Assembly (NCBI GenBank): GCA_009869945.1
Contig: WIXG01000146.1
Coordinates: 1 to 64,000, forward strand
Length of the DNA stretch: 64,000 nucleotides
Reading direction: 5' to 3'
From: Mesaphorura yosii
Lineage: Eukaryota > Arthropoda > Collembola > Poduromorpha > Tullbergiidae
Positions 50,236 through 61,278 of the stretch are shown here, piece by piece (position 1 is the stretch's first letter; every line of letters starts with the position of its first letter). The notes below the pieces were generated by a model. The model did no database searches. It was not told the origin of the DNA and saw only the letters and a program-made list of their open reading frames with translations. Made by a program: the position numbers and the translations under genes.

Positions 50236-50874
50236 TCAGGACGACTTATTTGAGGACTTCTGCGGGTCCCATAATCCCATGCTTTCCAAACCTTTCCGTA
50301 CCATTTCCCTTGGATTATTGGAGTTGCTTAGCTTTTCAATCCAGTCAGTGACGACCTTCATGTCTCCATTACGTATGGCTTCTGAAAGTCGTTCCTGTTT
50401 TTGCTTTTGCATCAGCTCGAACACTTTACTTACAAGTTCTGGACTCCTAGCCATGAGCTCGATTGTCAGCTTTACCGTTCGTAAATCAACTTGGTTCAAA
50501 ATTTGTACTGCTTTCTCAATGACTGCGCTCGAATATACGTCGTAAGCTGGACTCGTAACGAAATCATAAAGTCGATGTTTTGCGTCTTTCAATGTATCAC
50601 GAATCATGTCTACATCGATGCCATCGCCATCCCCACCGTTCAACTTGTTAAGTCATTTATCCAAGATGTTCTCCTATCAAAAATGACAAAAGCAAGACTT
50701 TAATTTGGCGAAGGCCCATACCCTGTGTATTTTCAATTCGAAATGACACCGTACCTCAGCCTCAGCAAATGCAGGCGTAAATAGAGTCCCAACAACGAGT
50801 GCAGCTAGAATCGCTGTGAAAACGATTCGAGATCTAAATCGAAGATTCTGATGATGACCACAGTGACCGGCCAT
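50236..50874 (-). CDS. Small secreted helical protein, function unknown
   Basis: Two exons, 50874-50755 and 50643-50236 (phase 0, 111-bp intron), encode 175 aa. Residues ~15-38 form a basic then hydrophobic signal sequence (RIVFTAILAALVVGTLF, ending AFAEAE), so the protein is probably secreted or membrane-anchored. The mature part begins with an acidic Gly/Asp stretch (GGDGDGIDVD) and continues as predicted amphipathic helices without cysteines, ending in polar KSSNKSS. An in-frame ATG at 50922 would add 16 residues. The acceptor (aacaag at 50644) is not strongly pyrimidine-rich, so this boundary is the weakest point. I do not recognise the family. Confidence 0.62.
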
Positions 50875-51660
50875 GTCTGCGAAGATCTCTTTCACTGAAA
50901 TTTTCACTTTAGTTTCACACAAAAATGGATTTATTGGAATTAAACTCTTTTAGGCAAACTCAACACCACTGAGGAGAGGACTTTCTTACGACGACGAATA
51001 AGATGAAGAGAATTCCGCGCTCTCGAAGCATCTTTTGTTGAACTTAAATTATCAAGAGTTTATTTACTATCGTCCGTTAACTTTGGGTCTTCTTCATTGC
51101 TCGTTGCATTAGTAAGACGAGCGCAGCAATAAAGTCCTACCCACTTTGGTGAGCATGAATCCCCTTTCAATGAATGAAAAACGTATTGATAATTTAATTC
51201 GGTCGCTCTCTTGCGCGGTAGCGTCCTGGGAAGATTTCGAATGGAACTGTTTATTTTATTACGATCATTATCAAAAAGTGTCTTCAATATTTTGATATTG
51301 GTTTTATTATTTAAAAATATTCCATAATTCAAATGACGCATGTAATTCATGCAGTAGTTCTTGTAGTCCATGCATCTTTGTTAGAATAGAATATCGAGTA
51401 TGGGAGGCGAATTTTCGTTTTGGCAACTCCACCTTAAGATAAAATTCTTTGGCCAGACTCCTGTCAATACAGTTCGGGCAACGGGGCAACTAATTTTCGC
51501 AGTGAAAGCTGAGTCTGGCGCAGCCGTCCAATATTTCCAATAGAATTTGCACAAATGCTGACAGTCGTCATCAACACTGGCGTCTTCGTGTAGAGGCTTG
51601 GGGTCTGGTCTTCGGAGTCCACACCCCTTGCAGAATAGGCAATTTCTAATTTGGAGATGC
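50875..51660. other. Spacer holding a cysteine/tryptophan-rich open frame
   Basis: This is the 3' flank of the RSRC1 gene. On the minus strand about 88 codons stay open from ~51665 to ~51402 without an ATG, rich in Cys and Trp (NCLFCKGCG, DDDCQHLCKFYWKYW). It could be RSRC1 3'UTR, an unrecognised exon or a gene relic. A minus-strand AATAAA (aataataaaacc) lies near 51310. Confidence 0.35.
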
Positions 51661-52861
51661 TTAGTTTAAACATTCAGGCGAAGATGATCCAGCCCTGCCT
51701 ACATGCGCACTGAACAATTTTTGTCTCATGTGATGCATACGTCTAAACCATTGCTGTTCTCGCTCTCGCTGGGTACGAATTAACTGAAAATGGCAAAACA
51801 ACCTTTAGCAAATCTTCAAATGTCAGATTCACCACGAGTCCCATGGCTTACCTCAGGGTGTACTAGAATTTCTTTCTTTTCAAGATTCTCCATGTTGAGT
51901 GGCTTCAATTCTAACGGCGGTAGTGGAATGTTACCCAACAGATTACTTGCTCGAGTTGCCTTAAATGACTTGGGTATAAATCCTTCTTGTTCTATGTCTT
52001 CGATAGCATGAATTCTAGTGATTTGAGAGCCAATATCTAATTTTGCTGTAAGAGTAAGGGGCTTGGTCATGAATAAGTTAGTCAGTGTAGGTTTTAAATG
52101 GAATTGTTGCAATTATACCTTCTATTTTAGCTTGCAGTTCGGCTGTGGTTAGCATTTTCGTACTCAAATCATCCCCGTTCTTTTTTAAACTTGCCTTATT
52201 GCTGGAAGACTTTGAATATGAGGATGATGATTGTCCAGAAGCAACTGAGCGAGAGGATGACGAACTAGAGGAATTTGAGGAATGAGATCGTGACGATGAC
52301 ATAGAACTTGAATCAGAACGTGATGATCTATGTTTCTTCCTTTTGCTTCGTCTATCCTCGCGTCGTTTGCTAGAAGGCTTATCAGAATAACTTGACATTC
52401 TTAGGTCTCGTCGCCGACTATTATTTCTGCTTCGACTTCGACTTCTTGACCGACTCTTTCTCTTCCGATGGTAGTAATGGTTTCCTCCTGAAGTTGTCTT
52501 GAGCTTTTTGTCAGATGTCCTACGATCGCTACTGTCTTCTCGGTGCCTACGTATTCAATCTTATATTAATGCGGGGAATTGTTTATCTGCAGAATAAGAT
52601 AGTAAGTTACTATTACCTGGAATGTGAATGTCTGCCTCCGTCATTTTCCCCGCTTGAAGTTGGAGAATTTGATCGAGACCTGGATGAGAACCTCCGGCTA
52701 CTTTTCTTGTCTCGTCTGTGTTTATGACTTTTCTTAGGTCTACCACTACTGCTGCCTGAAGCGTGCCGAATATCAGATGCGTCCTTATCTCTGGGGTCAT
52801 AACGGTATTTTGACGTGGTGCTTTTACTCTTGTCTCGGGACGTGCTCCTTCGGCGTCCCAT
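51661..52861 (-). CDS. RSRC1: Arginine/serine-rich coiled-coil protein 1
   Basis: Four exons (52861-52617, 52546-52119, 52045-51852, 51783-51661) encode 329 aa, against 334 in human RSRC1. The N terminus is MGRRRSTSR, and the first ~220 residues are RS-rich (RKRKSRSRSRSRSR; poly-Ser near 150-190). The C-terminal half has the conserved RSRC1 features: QITRIHAIEDIEQEGFIPK-like block and the terminal HPELIRTQREREQQWFRR motif, equivalent to the vertebrate HPN...EEKWFKRL segment. RSRC1 (SRrp53) is a nuclear SR-related protein that promotes second-step splicing and alternative 3' splice-site choice. The low-complexity half alone would not identify it; the C terminus does. Confidence 0.87.
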
Positions 52862-53487
52862 TGTACTAAATATTCCGTAGCTTCCCGATGCGTGATTTAC
52901 TTTTACAAAAATGAAATAGGATCAAAAGGCTACTTGGTTTGCTAACTGTTCAGCACGGAGGGTAGAGGTCAGTTAACAAAATAATTACAACAATCACTTG
53001 GTTTCTCTTTTTGGTTTAACTTGACTTTGTCGCGTATAACTACGCGTTGCAAAATCTGCAATCGGCTTTTGAGGTGGTGGTTGAAATATAGCGGTTCGCA
53101 AGCAATGACGGAACATAAACTTACTAACAAAGGAAACTGTGAATGGTGCATATTTGATTCACCTTAATTAAGTTGTTGATTTGGTTGTTCAATATGACTT
53201 CAGTATCATGAGCATGTTACATGGGGTCCATGAATGTGGGCTGAGCACTTTGAACTTCCGTGCTACCGGGTTTTTATTTTATGCACAATTGAGTTGGCTT
53301 AGATTTTCAAAGTAATCAGCTTAATAAGTTACGCACATTTGGCATTCGTGCATAGTCTGTAGGTGTACAATGATAAATTAAGACGTGGGAAATAAGATAA
53401 CATATGTCAACGGTACCGTCATACCGCCTATGCAAGAGTGATACAAGCGAACAGTGAATTGATTAGACAACTTCGGTCTAGCTCATC
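52862..53487. other. Spacer between RSRC1 and ACSL
   Basis: It contains the RSRC1 promoter and the ACSL 3'UTR. No ORF, repeat or TATA box was recognised. Confidence 0.45.
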
Positions 53488-56400
53488 TCACAGATATTGC
53501 ATTTCCATAAGTTTGCTGGCGTATTCTTGGCGTATGTTCTTCCGCTTCACTTTCAAGGAGCCAGTGACCAGCCCTGATTCTGGAGTCCATGGACTAGAGC
53601 ACAGGCGGATTTTCTTCGGAGTTTCTGCCTGGGACAACTTCAGTTCCCGTGCATTTGATTGTATTTCGTGGAGAACTGCAGCTTCAATTTCTCTGTCTTG
53701 GCACAGCGTTTCTACGATATTTGATTTGGTTTGCTTGTCAAGGCTCTGTGCAAGCTTTTCCAACTGAAATTCAGTCAACATTAAAATCTCTGCCGTTATG
53801 ACTTCCTGAGGTCCATTCTTACCCTTTTCCGATCTGGTACGATCAGAGCAACAACGTGATTTGAAGACGAGTTGGCAAACACGCAAATGTTTTCAATGAT
53901 GGGAATGCTTTTGAGTGTCGATTCAATTTTCCCGAGGCTCACAAACTCACCGTTTGACAACTTCATTAGGTCATTCTTTCGATCTAATAAAACCGGGGTA
54001 TTCGTTTCAATTTTAGTTCACCCGTGCTTGACACAATGCACTGTGCACACTTACCTATTATGGCAAACACGTTGTCTGGATGAATTTCTGCGATATCACC
54101 AGTCCTCACCCATCGAGTTCCCTTCTCATCCGTGAAAAATGTGCCTTCTCCATCCAGTTTAAAGTAACCGACGGCCACATTATCACCTCCGATCAGTAGT
54201 TCACCGCGCGGGTTTGGCACATCCGTGACTCGATAGCCGCCTTCTTCCCAGTCAACGAGGCGAATTGTGGTGCATGTGAGTGGTGAACCCGCTCTGCCGA
54301 GTTGCCGATCGTAACCTGGAAGAAATGTGATTCAGTTCAGAAATTAGCGACGAATCGTTTCCTCCTTCATTATAATGGTTCTTGACTTGCCTAGCGTAAT
54401 CATTGCAGCGGATGTGGTCTATTTCAATATTCAGAAGAGTTTCAATTAGCACTCCGGTGTGAATAATGAAATATTAATATTTTAGCTCTGTAATGCTTCA
54501 TACCTCAGTCATTCCGTATCCCATTCCAATCGGACAAGAGAGCACGGTCCGCACGAGCTCTTGTGTTTTTGCACTTAACGGAGCACCTCCGCAAACAATG
54601 AACCGAATTTTTCCTCCAAACGCCTCTTTGGCTCGTCTAAAGATGATGTTGTCAACTAACGGTGTCTCGAACCCGTAACTGGTCCATCGAAGCTTGTAAT
54701 TGTAAAAAAAGTCAAAGAGAAGCTGGATCATTCTAGGTCGCATTGACAGTTTTTCTTGAATTCCTTTTGCGACGCGTTCTAAAACCAGCTGTAGGAAACA
54801 AAAAACGATCCGATTGCATCAGCCCACGAGTAATAATTTTCGATTTTGAGTGCATTTCGTACCGGAACTGCAGGAAAGATCGTTGGCTTCAACGCAAAAC
54901 AGTCTCCCCGAGATTTCTCATGCAAACCTATAGCATTATCAATCAAAGTGTTGGCCGAACTGTAGCCAATTCTGACCCCTTGAATGAAAGACATCGCTTC
55001 GGACGTTAGTTCTAACACGTGAGCTAGCGGAAGGTACGCGATGTAAGCATCTTGTCCAGGAATAGCGTTGCCGTACACGTAGCAAGAGTCCATGGCTCCT
55101 TGAAGGCCCGAAATCACGTTCTTGTGCGAAAGAATAACCCCTTTGGGGACTCCCGTGCTGCCCGATGTATACATGATGATTGCTATGTCGTCCTCCGTGG
55201 GACCTGCAATTTCAAGAAGCACAAAACTGTAGACTCTCGTTTGAAAATCGCGAATGAATGGCCATGACTAACCTTTGTTTTCTGATACAGGTTGGCTACC
55301 GTGCGAAAGTAGATCACTGTACCAGTGAAACGTGACTCCAGGAACGTTTTCCAACTGCGAGCTCTTCTTATTCTCAAAGCAGAGAATGGTTTTGATGTTC
55401 GGGAGTTTGGGCAGCACTTCAGAGACCCTTGACAGTTGCTCCTCTGAAGTGATCAAGGTTGATACTTCCGTTTCCGAGAGCGCATGAATGATCCCCTCAT
55501 TGGCCAACGTTGTGAAGACTGTCACAACTGAAAAAACGATGGCCCGTTAATCTAACATTCGGAACCAGCAAACAACAGCTGTGACATTTAACACATTTAC
55601 TTGTCAAATTTTTCTTGAAGGCTGCCATCGCTAGCATAAACCATTCTTCGCGGGTTTCCGCAAAAATTGCAATTCTGTCCTTTGGTTTTAAATGCAAAAG
55701 ATTTGTCAGTCCACAAGACAGGTGTTTCACAGTCGTGTCAACCTCCCGATACGTCTTCCATTTGTATTCACCCAACTCGTGCTTCTTAACTGGCTTCAAT
55801 GTGTTTGGGTCAATCACAGTTTCTGCTTCGTTCAGCGAAGTTCTGGTTCCCAGGCACTCGTTTTCGTAATGCTTTTGTACACCTCGGTCGTACAGCTGTG
55901 GAATCGTGTTCACGTTGTGGTCCAGCATTTCTTGGTGCAGTGGTGCCTTCGGAATGATGGCACGGAACGTGTGCGGCTCATTTTCGACTGAAAGGGCCTG
56001 CGAGGCAAACAGATACAATCGGTTAGGACGCAAACAATGTGACGGCTGGGAGGATGGGCAGGTTTCATTCTTGAATCCTTGACCTTGCTGGACTTCTGCA
56101 GTCGAATTTTTGTCCACGGCTGGTGCAGAGCCGTGTAAATCGGGAGCGTGGCAACATCGTACACTGTTGTAAGGAATGTGAACGATGCGAGCACACATTT
56201 TTCCCCAAACGTGCTTGGACCCTTGTCCTGTTGATTACCGCTGGATGTACCTACGCAGGTCGAAGTCTATCACAACTCTGAAGGCAGCCAGTAAATTAAA
56301 CAGATTCAATACCTGCGGATTTATTCGCAACGGCTTCATGATGCGACTCGAACGAATGAGACACAGCGGCTGAAGAAGAACGCTTAGAGATTTGATGCAC

Positions 56401-56740
56401 GCGTGTAGAATAAAATGCTCTGTCCCCAAAATGATCGGAGTACAGATCAGAAAATACATAAACCTACAACTTAATTCCAAAATTCTTACCTTTGTATCAA
56501 TAAACTGGCTTCTTTTGCAGAATTTTGGCGAGTGCGGCTAACTTGGCTTGCATTGTATAACAGACAAAGTTGAGAAGCTATAAAACACGAATTTTCGAGT
56601 TGAGACTGCGAAATTTGAGACAAATCTCGGACAAGTAACAACAGCTCCGCGACTTGAGTCTCACCTTTCTCAACTTGGTTGAAATTGCTTCTCCAATTCA
56701 ATTTCCTGCTTGTTCCGACTAAAATTGTGCAGCTCGACAT
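53488..56740 (-). CDS. Acsl: Long-chain fatty acid-CoA ligase, ACSL3/4 type
   Basis: Ten exons (56740-56665, 56250-56084, 55997-55601, 55527-55273, 55203-54863, 54788-54504, 54418-54391, 54315-54055, 53983-53823, 53763-53488) encode 748 aa. It activates long-chain fatty acids to acyl-CoA with ATP and CoA at ER, lipid-droplet or mitochondrial membranes. The N terminus has a membrane segment (LASFTFLTTVYDVATLPIY). AMP-binding motif at ~310 (YTSGSTGVPKGV), then YLPLAHVLELT, CGGAPLS, GYGMTE, NPRGELLIGG, TGDIAEIHPDN and RKNDLMKLSNGEFVSLGKIE; the C terminus SPWTPESGLVTGSLKVKRK places it with ACSL3/4 rather than ACSL1/5/6. The 28-nt exon 54418-54391 is followed by a GC-AG intron. The first exon (25 residues) rests on phase agreement only and is the least certain. 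Confidence 0.92.
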
Positions 56741-58488
56741 CCTAATGGCTCGCCTCGGCTAACTCAGATACAATTCTTAACGACAATTTTGTATATTTTG
56801 AAATGGTAAAAGTTTTAAGGTACACAGCCACAAATGCACGCTCACTCGCTGCTGCCGCTGCTGATTGACATGTGTACGAGCACTACACAGGAAACTCGTT
56901 TCAGATGTGTAGATAGATTATTCTCATGAATTCACAATTCTGAGCAAATAAATAAGCAGTCTACAGTACACTGCAATTTTTGCAAAGTGTACGTGTGTGT
57001 TTAGAACGGAAAGTGGAGTCCATTATATTTTACTACTTTTCGATAACAATCAAAACAAAGCCTCGTGCGATGAGTGTGTCGACGAAGCCTATGTCTGTGC
57101 CTCTCGTCTCCACAGTGCAGAGTTCGAACTGTAGGTCTATAATTATTGCACGCTTTGTGGATTGTTGCTCGTGCTGCGATTGTGTGGTAAGTATTGACAA
57201 AGATCGTGAACGTACGAGGCGAAAGACAATGCAATAATTTTGCACTTTGGTATAATCGACAAAATAAATGTAGCAGTGTTCACTGCTCGCAAAATGTGAG
57301 CGTTGTGCTTTTGCGAGCGCCGAGCGAGCAGTGGGCTCAAATTAACGCTTCATTTCATAATGCACATGTCGCAATCTGTCTACTCAACTGAAACGTAACT
57401 GTTATGCGCAGTGGTTTCGGTGATTTCCTTCCCTGCCCTGGAGTTTGTGGAACGTGAACGTAATCAGCGAGCTTAGAACGGTTTAACAGTCATTCGCGCA
57501 ATGTGCCATGCACGCTTTTTGCCCAGCGCAGCGCTGCTTGCTGGAGAGACGGGACGAATGCCAAACACATTCATTTCAACTTTCGTTATTAAGCAATAAT
57601 TTCAGCTGTATGTCTGAAATGATTGACCTTTGCTTGCTGGGCTTTTCAAAATATTTATCAGCAACTTTGAAGGCAGGCCAGCACTTTCATTCAGACGCAC
57701 GAACTTCAGTTGAGCTCAGTTTAACCTGCTGCCAATTTTACTGCGTCGTTTACTGTTTACATGCACAAAAAGTACGTTAAGTTGTGGAATTTGCGATGGT
57801 ATCATCTTTTCATCCAGTTGTAGTTGATGGATAGGCCAATCGAGTCAAAAGTCACTGAATGAAAGGAATTAGCGACTTTTCATGAAAACATTTTGAAGTA
57901 TGCACATGAAGAATGAGTACACAAGCACTCAGAAAAGTCAGAAATTGAGATTGCCCTGTCTTCCCTGCCAAGAATTATTGGACTTGGAGTTTGCTGGGAA
58001 ATTCCTGATATGAAGCAAGCTCGAGCCAAAGTCAAGCAGTTAATTGGTCTGTCCATTATGAATGGCATGAAAGGAAAGGGTGAAGTCCGAAATTAGCTTT
58101 TATTTCACGTCAACAATTTATGTGACAAATGTCAAATGGGAAGACACATTGATTGAACGCATCACCCCACCTTTGGAAATGTCACCAGAGTGATAAATCG
58201 GAAATTCCGTTTCTAGTATCTAAAGGGCTTTAATGATCTAGGCCAACACACAACTTGTTGAGCGGTTGAATGGTGAGAAATCATCTTTGCTTCGTATTTT
58301 ACCAAGTTGGATGCTTATTTACAGCGTTCGTTTCAAGTTGCTTACACTTACACTTTAATAAACAAGCGATTAATCTGCATTTACAATGCATAATAAATAA
58401 TTAAGTACTTTTATACAAATAAAAAAATACTGCTCCTACAAAATATCATCCACATCATAAATCTCGTTCCAAATTTCTCATATTGCCT
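56741..58488. other. Spacer between ACSL and VLCAD genes
   Basis: It contains the ACSL promoter region and the VLCAD 3'UTR. A plus-strand open frame at 57917-58096 (59 codons, no ATG, reading KSEIEIALSSLPRIIGLG...) has plausible codon use but no recognised family. Nothing else was found. Confidence 0.4.
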
Positions 58489-61278
58489 TTAAAATCCGAC
58501 AGGGTTCACATGCGCCACGCCGCCTTCTTTACACAAATTTCTTGAAATCTCCGCTAAGTTCTTGTAGTGTGTCACATTTTGATCTCCTTTCGTCTTTGAC
58601 AAATTCAAACGAACCCGTTGAACGGCCTAATAAATAGACAAACAGTTAAATATTTATTCATTGAATGAGTTATTCCTCCAGTTGTGTTCTTACCTCCCAA
58701 CACCATGCCTGAGCCATCAAAGTTTCATGTTGTGCAGAGGGCAAGTTTTGATTAATTGCTCGGGATGCTCGTGACAGCACAACTACCATTGCGTAAATAT
58801 CAATCGCAGCGTCAGCAAGTCTCGTTAACAAGAACTGCTCCTCAACTATCCCTTTCCCATGTCTGACTAGAATAGGTTCAACAGCCTTCCCAAAATCTTC
58901 GACAGCCTGATAGTTTGAAGGGCATAAATTGAGACCTCTCTTATCAATGTCTCAGAATGCAAATTTTCAGGTATTTACCTGAGAGGCAAGTTCAGCTTCC
59001 TTAGATAGGGACGAATGAACCAGTGGGACGATTTCCTTGCTTGAAGGCCCGACAGTTTGCAAAGCTCGTTTAGTCGCTTCACCCAAAATTAAGCCAAAAT
59101 TGGCGACAGGATTCTTTAATGCCCTTTGCAGTTCTTGCAAATGAGATCCAGCATGCATGCAACCTAAAGGTATGAAAGCGTTTTGTGATTCCGCTCGTAA
59201 CCTTCTCCGAACTTTCCCAAGCTTACCAGAGAGCGACACCAACAATCTTAAAATATCGTTCGTTCCTTCAAAAATTCTGAATATTCTCAAATCTCGCATC
59301 ACGCGTTCGAGGCCAGTTTCCTTCATGAAGCCCATTCCTCCCATAACTTGAATTGCTTCATCAACAACATACCATGCGGATTCGGAAGCGAAAACCTAGA
59401 AAAAATTACATAATTTCTTGGAATATTCGCATATTGTTATTGTTGCGTAGAAAGAAATCTGACCTTGCTGATTGCGGCTTCAATTTGGTAATCTGTAAAC
59501 CCTTTGTCCATATTTGCAGCCACTGCGGATTTAAGATAAAGAACCAATTAATGACATCCCACCTAGAGTTAGGCAGTAGTATTGCTCGTTAATTGCAGTT
59601 GTAACAAATTCTTACCTGTGTACGCCATTGATTCGGTTACATAATGCCTCAGTGCCATTTGGCTCAGCTTCTCCTGGATTGCACCGAATGTATCGATTTT
59701 ACGACCGAATTGTGTACGGTTTGTTGCAAAGTCGACTGCTTTCGCGATTGCCCATCTCATGGTGCCTGATAAAGCAGCTCCCATTCCAAATCTTCCATTG
59801 TTCAAAATATTCATGGCAATCTGTATCGGGAAAAGGATTTTAGCAATTAGCTACGCAGTTTAATTTGTCGCTATTTACCTTGAATCCATCTCCAGGCTTC
59901 AGAAGAACATTTTCAGCTGGTACTTTGCAGTTATCAAAGAATACAGCTGCAGTATTGGAAGCCTTTATTCCCATTTTCTTCTCAGGTGGCCCGTGCGTCA
60001 CTCCTCCAAATGCTCTTTCCACAATGAATGCAGAAATCTTGTCCTTTGTAATACCAGACTTCTCGTCAGTTATTGAAGTCTTTGCAAAAACAGTGAACAC
60101 ATCGGCAATGCCTCCATTACTGATCCAAAGCTTGTCACCATTTAATGTGTAATATTTGCCACACTTCGACCGTTCCGCACGCGTTTTAATACTTGCTGCG
60201 TCGCTTCCAGAGCCTAAGAAAATTTACCATTGATTATTTACATCCCGGATGCAATATTATGTGTGCAAGAAATTTTCTCGTACCGGGCTCTGTCAGAGCA
60301 AACGCGGCGAGCTTCTTCCCGGTTGCTAAATCTGGTAAGTATTTTTGCTTTTGCTCGGGTGTGCCGAAGAGGACAATTCCCTGGTCAAATTCAGAGCTCA
60401 AGTCTCCATTTATAGGACATTTCAAAGCGTTAAATTTTCCTGTATCTACCTTGTATCCAATAGATTGATGCGCTCCAACATGAATTGACAATCCAAGATC
60501 ATAGGCACCATTTACTTCTCCCAGCCGAGCATATTGCGTGTTTGTGAGCTGAAATTATTCGGGCATTAACTTTTACGTATCGTTTAAGGAAATAAATGAA
60601 TAACTTACTCCAAGACCACCATATTCAACTGGGACCTAAATAACAACAGTGGTGTTGAACGAACTGCAACATTTTTACATTCTTCTCATCTCACCATAAT
60701 AAAGGGTAATTACCTGAAGCCCAAAAGCTCCGGCTTCTCGTAATGCTTGAAGTGTTCCTTCAGGTACAGTTTCCATTTCGTCATTTTTGACAGGATCAAT
60801 AATTTCAGCAAATGTTTTCTGTGATGAATCCAAAAATGCTCTCAGATCGTCCTTCTGTTCATCAGTCATAACATTGTCGGGGTATGGAAATACTTGTTCG
60901 CCCTGTTGCATAAAAATGTCCATGAAGTAAATGAGTATGAACCTTAATGCAATGCTAGTGATGTCACAAGAAAATATCTGACACACCTGTACTAAGCCAC
61001 GATATAAATTCAGAGCAAAGGACTTCGATTCCTGTGCCTTAGCAGGAATTTTCTTTTCCCTAGGTGCCTTTTCTTTGGAAGCTTCAGGCACGGCAACTTG
61101 GGAAACTTTGGTTGAAGTTCCAAGTCTAAGAAAAAGTCATAATGCACAATTAGAAATTATATATTATGATTTTATTCTAATGTACCTACAGTCGTTGGAG
61201 TTGCCTGTTGGTAATCTCAATCCCGACAAGTTGCTTTTGAACAATATGAATTGCATTTGGGTTCAGTCTGGACAACAT
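58489..61278 (-). CDS. ACADVL: Very long-chain specific acyl-CoA dehydrogenase, mitochondrial
   Basis: Twelve exons (61278-61190, 61125-60987, 60902-60714, 60635-60609, 60548-60450, 60380-60284, 60213-59879, 59820-59616, 59522-59464, 59395-58979, 58906-58694, 58626-58489) encode 668 aa (human VLCAD 655). It is the FAD enzyme of the first step of mitochondrial beta-oxidation of C14-C20 acyl-CoAs. Residues 1-~30 are a basic, Arg/Gln-rich presequence without acidic clusters. Acyl-CoA dehydrogenase landmarks: [60 protein letters not shown] and FEGTNDILR, whose Glu (~456) is the catalytic base. The VLCAD-specific C-terminal membrane domain follows ([10 protein letters not shown], ending NPVGF). 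ACAD9 is the alternative; the C-terminal [11 protein letters not shown] end favours VLCAD. Confidence 0.93.
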
